Origin: Streptomyces sp. ICBB 8177 | GTDB taxonomy: Bacteria > Actinomycetota > Actinomycetes > Streptomycetales > Streptomycetaceae | Length of the DNA stretch: 64,000 nt | Direction: 5' to 3' | Assembly: GCF_003144095.1 (NCBI RefSeq) | Contig: NZ_NSKH01000018.1 | Location: 441,965-505,964, forward strand | Shown: piece after piece, positions 62,793 to 64,000 of the stretch | How positions within the stretch are numbered: position 1 is the stretch's first letter | Layout: every line of letters begins with the position of its first letter | Program-made: the position numbers and the translations under genes | Notes under the pieces: generated by a model | Seen by the model: only the letters and a program-made list of their open reading frames with translations | Database searches by the model: none | Told to the model about the DNA's origin: nothing

Positions 62793-64000
62793 ATGACCGA
62801 ACCGGTGGACAGCGCGACAGACGGTGCCGAACGCGGCGCCGCGCACGGCAGCGCCCCGCTGCTGGGTGGACGCCGGGTCCGCATCCACCACGCCGTACGC
62901 GCCGCCGCCGTGGCGGTCGCGGCCCTGCTGCTGCTCACCACCGGCGCGGGCGTGTGGCTGTACGTCCACCTCGACGGCAACCTGCACGGACTGCCGCTGT
63001 TCGGCGGCGCCACCGGAGACGCAGGACGCGAGAAGCCCGACGCGTTCGGCCGCACACCGGTCAACGTGCTGGTGATCGGCTCCGACGGCCGCGCCGACCC
63101 GGCCGACTGCGCCCTCGGCGGTGACTGCGGCCCGGGACAGAACGCCGACGTGGAGATGGTCGTCCACCTGTCCGCCGACCGGTCCAACGCCACCGTCATG
63201 AGCGTGCCCCGCGACACCATGGCCGACCTGCCCGCCTGCAAGGCCCCGGCCGGCGGCGGAGTGGTGGCGGCCCGCCGCGACCAGATCAACTCCACGCTGC
63301 GCTACGGCCCCGGCTGCACGGTCGCCGCCGTGCACGAACTCACCGGCATCCCCATCGACCACTTCATGATGATCGGCTTCGACGGGGTGGTCCGGATGTC
63401 CGACGCGGTCGGCGGAGTGGACGTGTGCGTGGACCAGGACGTCTACGACCCCTACTCCCACCTGAAGCTGGCCAAGGGCAGGCACACCCTCAAGGGGCTG
63501 GCCGCCCTGGAGTTCCTGCGCTCGCGGCACGCCTTCGGCGACGGCAGCGACCTCGGCCGCACCTACGCCCAGCACCTCTACCTCGGCTCGCTGGTGCGGC
63601 GCATGAAGGCCACCGGCACCCTGACCGACCCGACCACGCTCTACGGGCTCGCCGACGCGGCCACCAAGGCGCTCACCGTGGACACCGGCCTGGACAGCGT
63701 CCCCAAGCTGCTGGGACTGGCCGCCGACCTCAACAAGGTGCAGCCCTCCCGCGTCACGTTCACCACCATGCAGAGCGAGCCCGACCCGGCCGACCCCGGC
63801 CGCGTCGTGGTCGCGCCCGCCGCACAGGCGCTCTTCTCCGCCATCGCCGCCGACCGGGCGCTCACCACGTCGAACGGCGCCAAGTCCGCCGTGGCGAACG
63901 CGCTGCAGCGGGAGGCCGCCACGCCCGAGGCGATGGCCGACCTGGAAGGCCGGATCGCCCTGCGGGACCGCTCCGCGCGGGCCTCCACCGCGCCGCCCGG
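62793..64000 (+). CDS. LytR-CpsA-Psr (LCP) family glycopolymer ligase, 5' part
   Basis: At least 402 residues; the gene runs past the right edge. A short cytosolic leader, one transmembrane helix (AVAVAALLLLTTGAGVWLYV) and the LCP domain are visible: VNVLVIGSDGRAD, NADVEMVVHLSADRSNATVM, SVPRDT, then INSTLRYG and VGGVDVCVDQ, and LEFLRSRHAFG. LCP proteins attach glycopolymers such as teichoic acids or arabinogalactan-like polymers to peptidoglycan outside the membrane. The start is ATG 62793; AGGTGG overlaps closely, so GTG 62790 is possible. Confidence 0.9.
   Translation, partial: MTEPVDSATDGAERGAAHGSAPLLGGRRVRIHHAVRAAAVAVAALLLLTTGAGVWLYVHLDGNLHGLPLFGGATGDAGREKPDAFGRTPVNVLVIGSDGRADPADCALGGDCGPGQNADVEMVVHLSADRSNATVMSVPRDTMADLPACKAPAGGGVVAARRDQINSTLRYGPGCTVAAVHELTGIPIDHFMMIGFDGVVRMSDAVGGVDVCVDQDVYDPYSHLKLAKGRHTLKGLAALEFLRSRHAFGDGSDLGRTYAQHLYLGSLVRRMKATGTLTDPTTLYGLADAATKALTVDTGLDSVPKLLGLAADLNKVQPSRVTFTTMQSEPDPADPGRVVVAPAAQALFSAIAADRALTTSNGAKSAVANALQREAATPEAMADLEGRIALRDRSARASTAPP

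Overview
The window is high-GC actinobacterial chromosome. Codon third positions are almost all G or C, starts are often GTG or TTG, and ribosome sites are GGAGG-like. A short chaplin (60176), tripeptidyl aminopeptidase, a secreted GH18 chitinase with a dre-like operator, MurT/GatD, a CtaG-type copper protein and a BioB/A/D/F cluster point to a spore-forming Streptomycetaceae member. Two sedolisins (S53) and a G1 glutamic peptidase, all acid-acting families, suggest an acid-tolerant streptomycete such as Streptacidiphilus or a relative (inference). From memory, the order purB, bio, urease, tap, pfkA, gatD-murT resembles the core Streptomyces chromosome. Most of the window therefore looks like ordinary core DNA. 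I see no integrase, insertion sequence, rRNA, tRNA or CRISPR array.

Layout 1-16.6 kb: the 3' end of an SbcC-type repair ATPase, a GNAT enzyme, a DUF885 metallopeptidase-like protein, a membrane/ACT/GNAT fusion, an alpha/beta hydrolase, a DasR-like GntR regulator with a palindromic operator in its own promoter, a ROK regulator, Mug glycosylase coupled to purB, an SGNH hydrolase, an ICMT-like methyltransferase, a 600-bp degenerate repeat zone, an LLM oxidoreductase, an aminoglycoside-phosphotransferase-like kinase behind a PafBC-type DNA-damage promoter motif, and a ribbon-helix-helix / Fic-like toxin-antitoxin pair.

Layout 16.8-32.2 kb: bioB-bioA-bioD divergent from bioF make biotin. Then come a HATPase anti-sigma-like protein, an NlpC/P60 hydrolase behind a c-di-AMP riboswitch and a hairpin that hides its ribosome site, a ClpP-like protein that has lost the whole catalytic triad with a small helical partner gene, a solitary Phd-type antitoxin, and the urease operon ureABCFGD behind GlnR-type boxes. 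Tripeptidyl aminopeptidase closes this block with a 19-bp terminator stem.

Layout 32.4-46.3 kb: envelope and central metabolism. It holds a DUF1707 protein, an SDR epimerase, PlsC acyltransferase, CtaG, PfkA, GatD-MurT (peptidoglycan amidation), peptide deformylase, a TetR regulator divergent from an acyl-CoA dehydrogenase, a winged-helix regulator with a short upstream ORF, fumarylacetoacetase and a membrane protein.

Layout 46.3-64 kb: a secretion-rich region. It holds a G1 peptidase divergent from a TrmB/LuxR-type regulator, an OafA-type acyltransferase, two S53 peptidases in tandem, a double-HTH AsnC regulator divergent from an inositol-monophosphatase-like protein, a MarR regulator divergent from a P450, a trypsin-like peptidase, a MenG/UbiE methyltransferase, a chaplin, a chitinase, and an LCP ligase running off the right edge.
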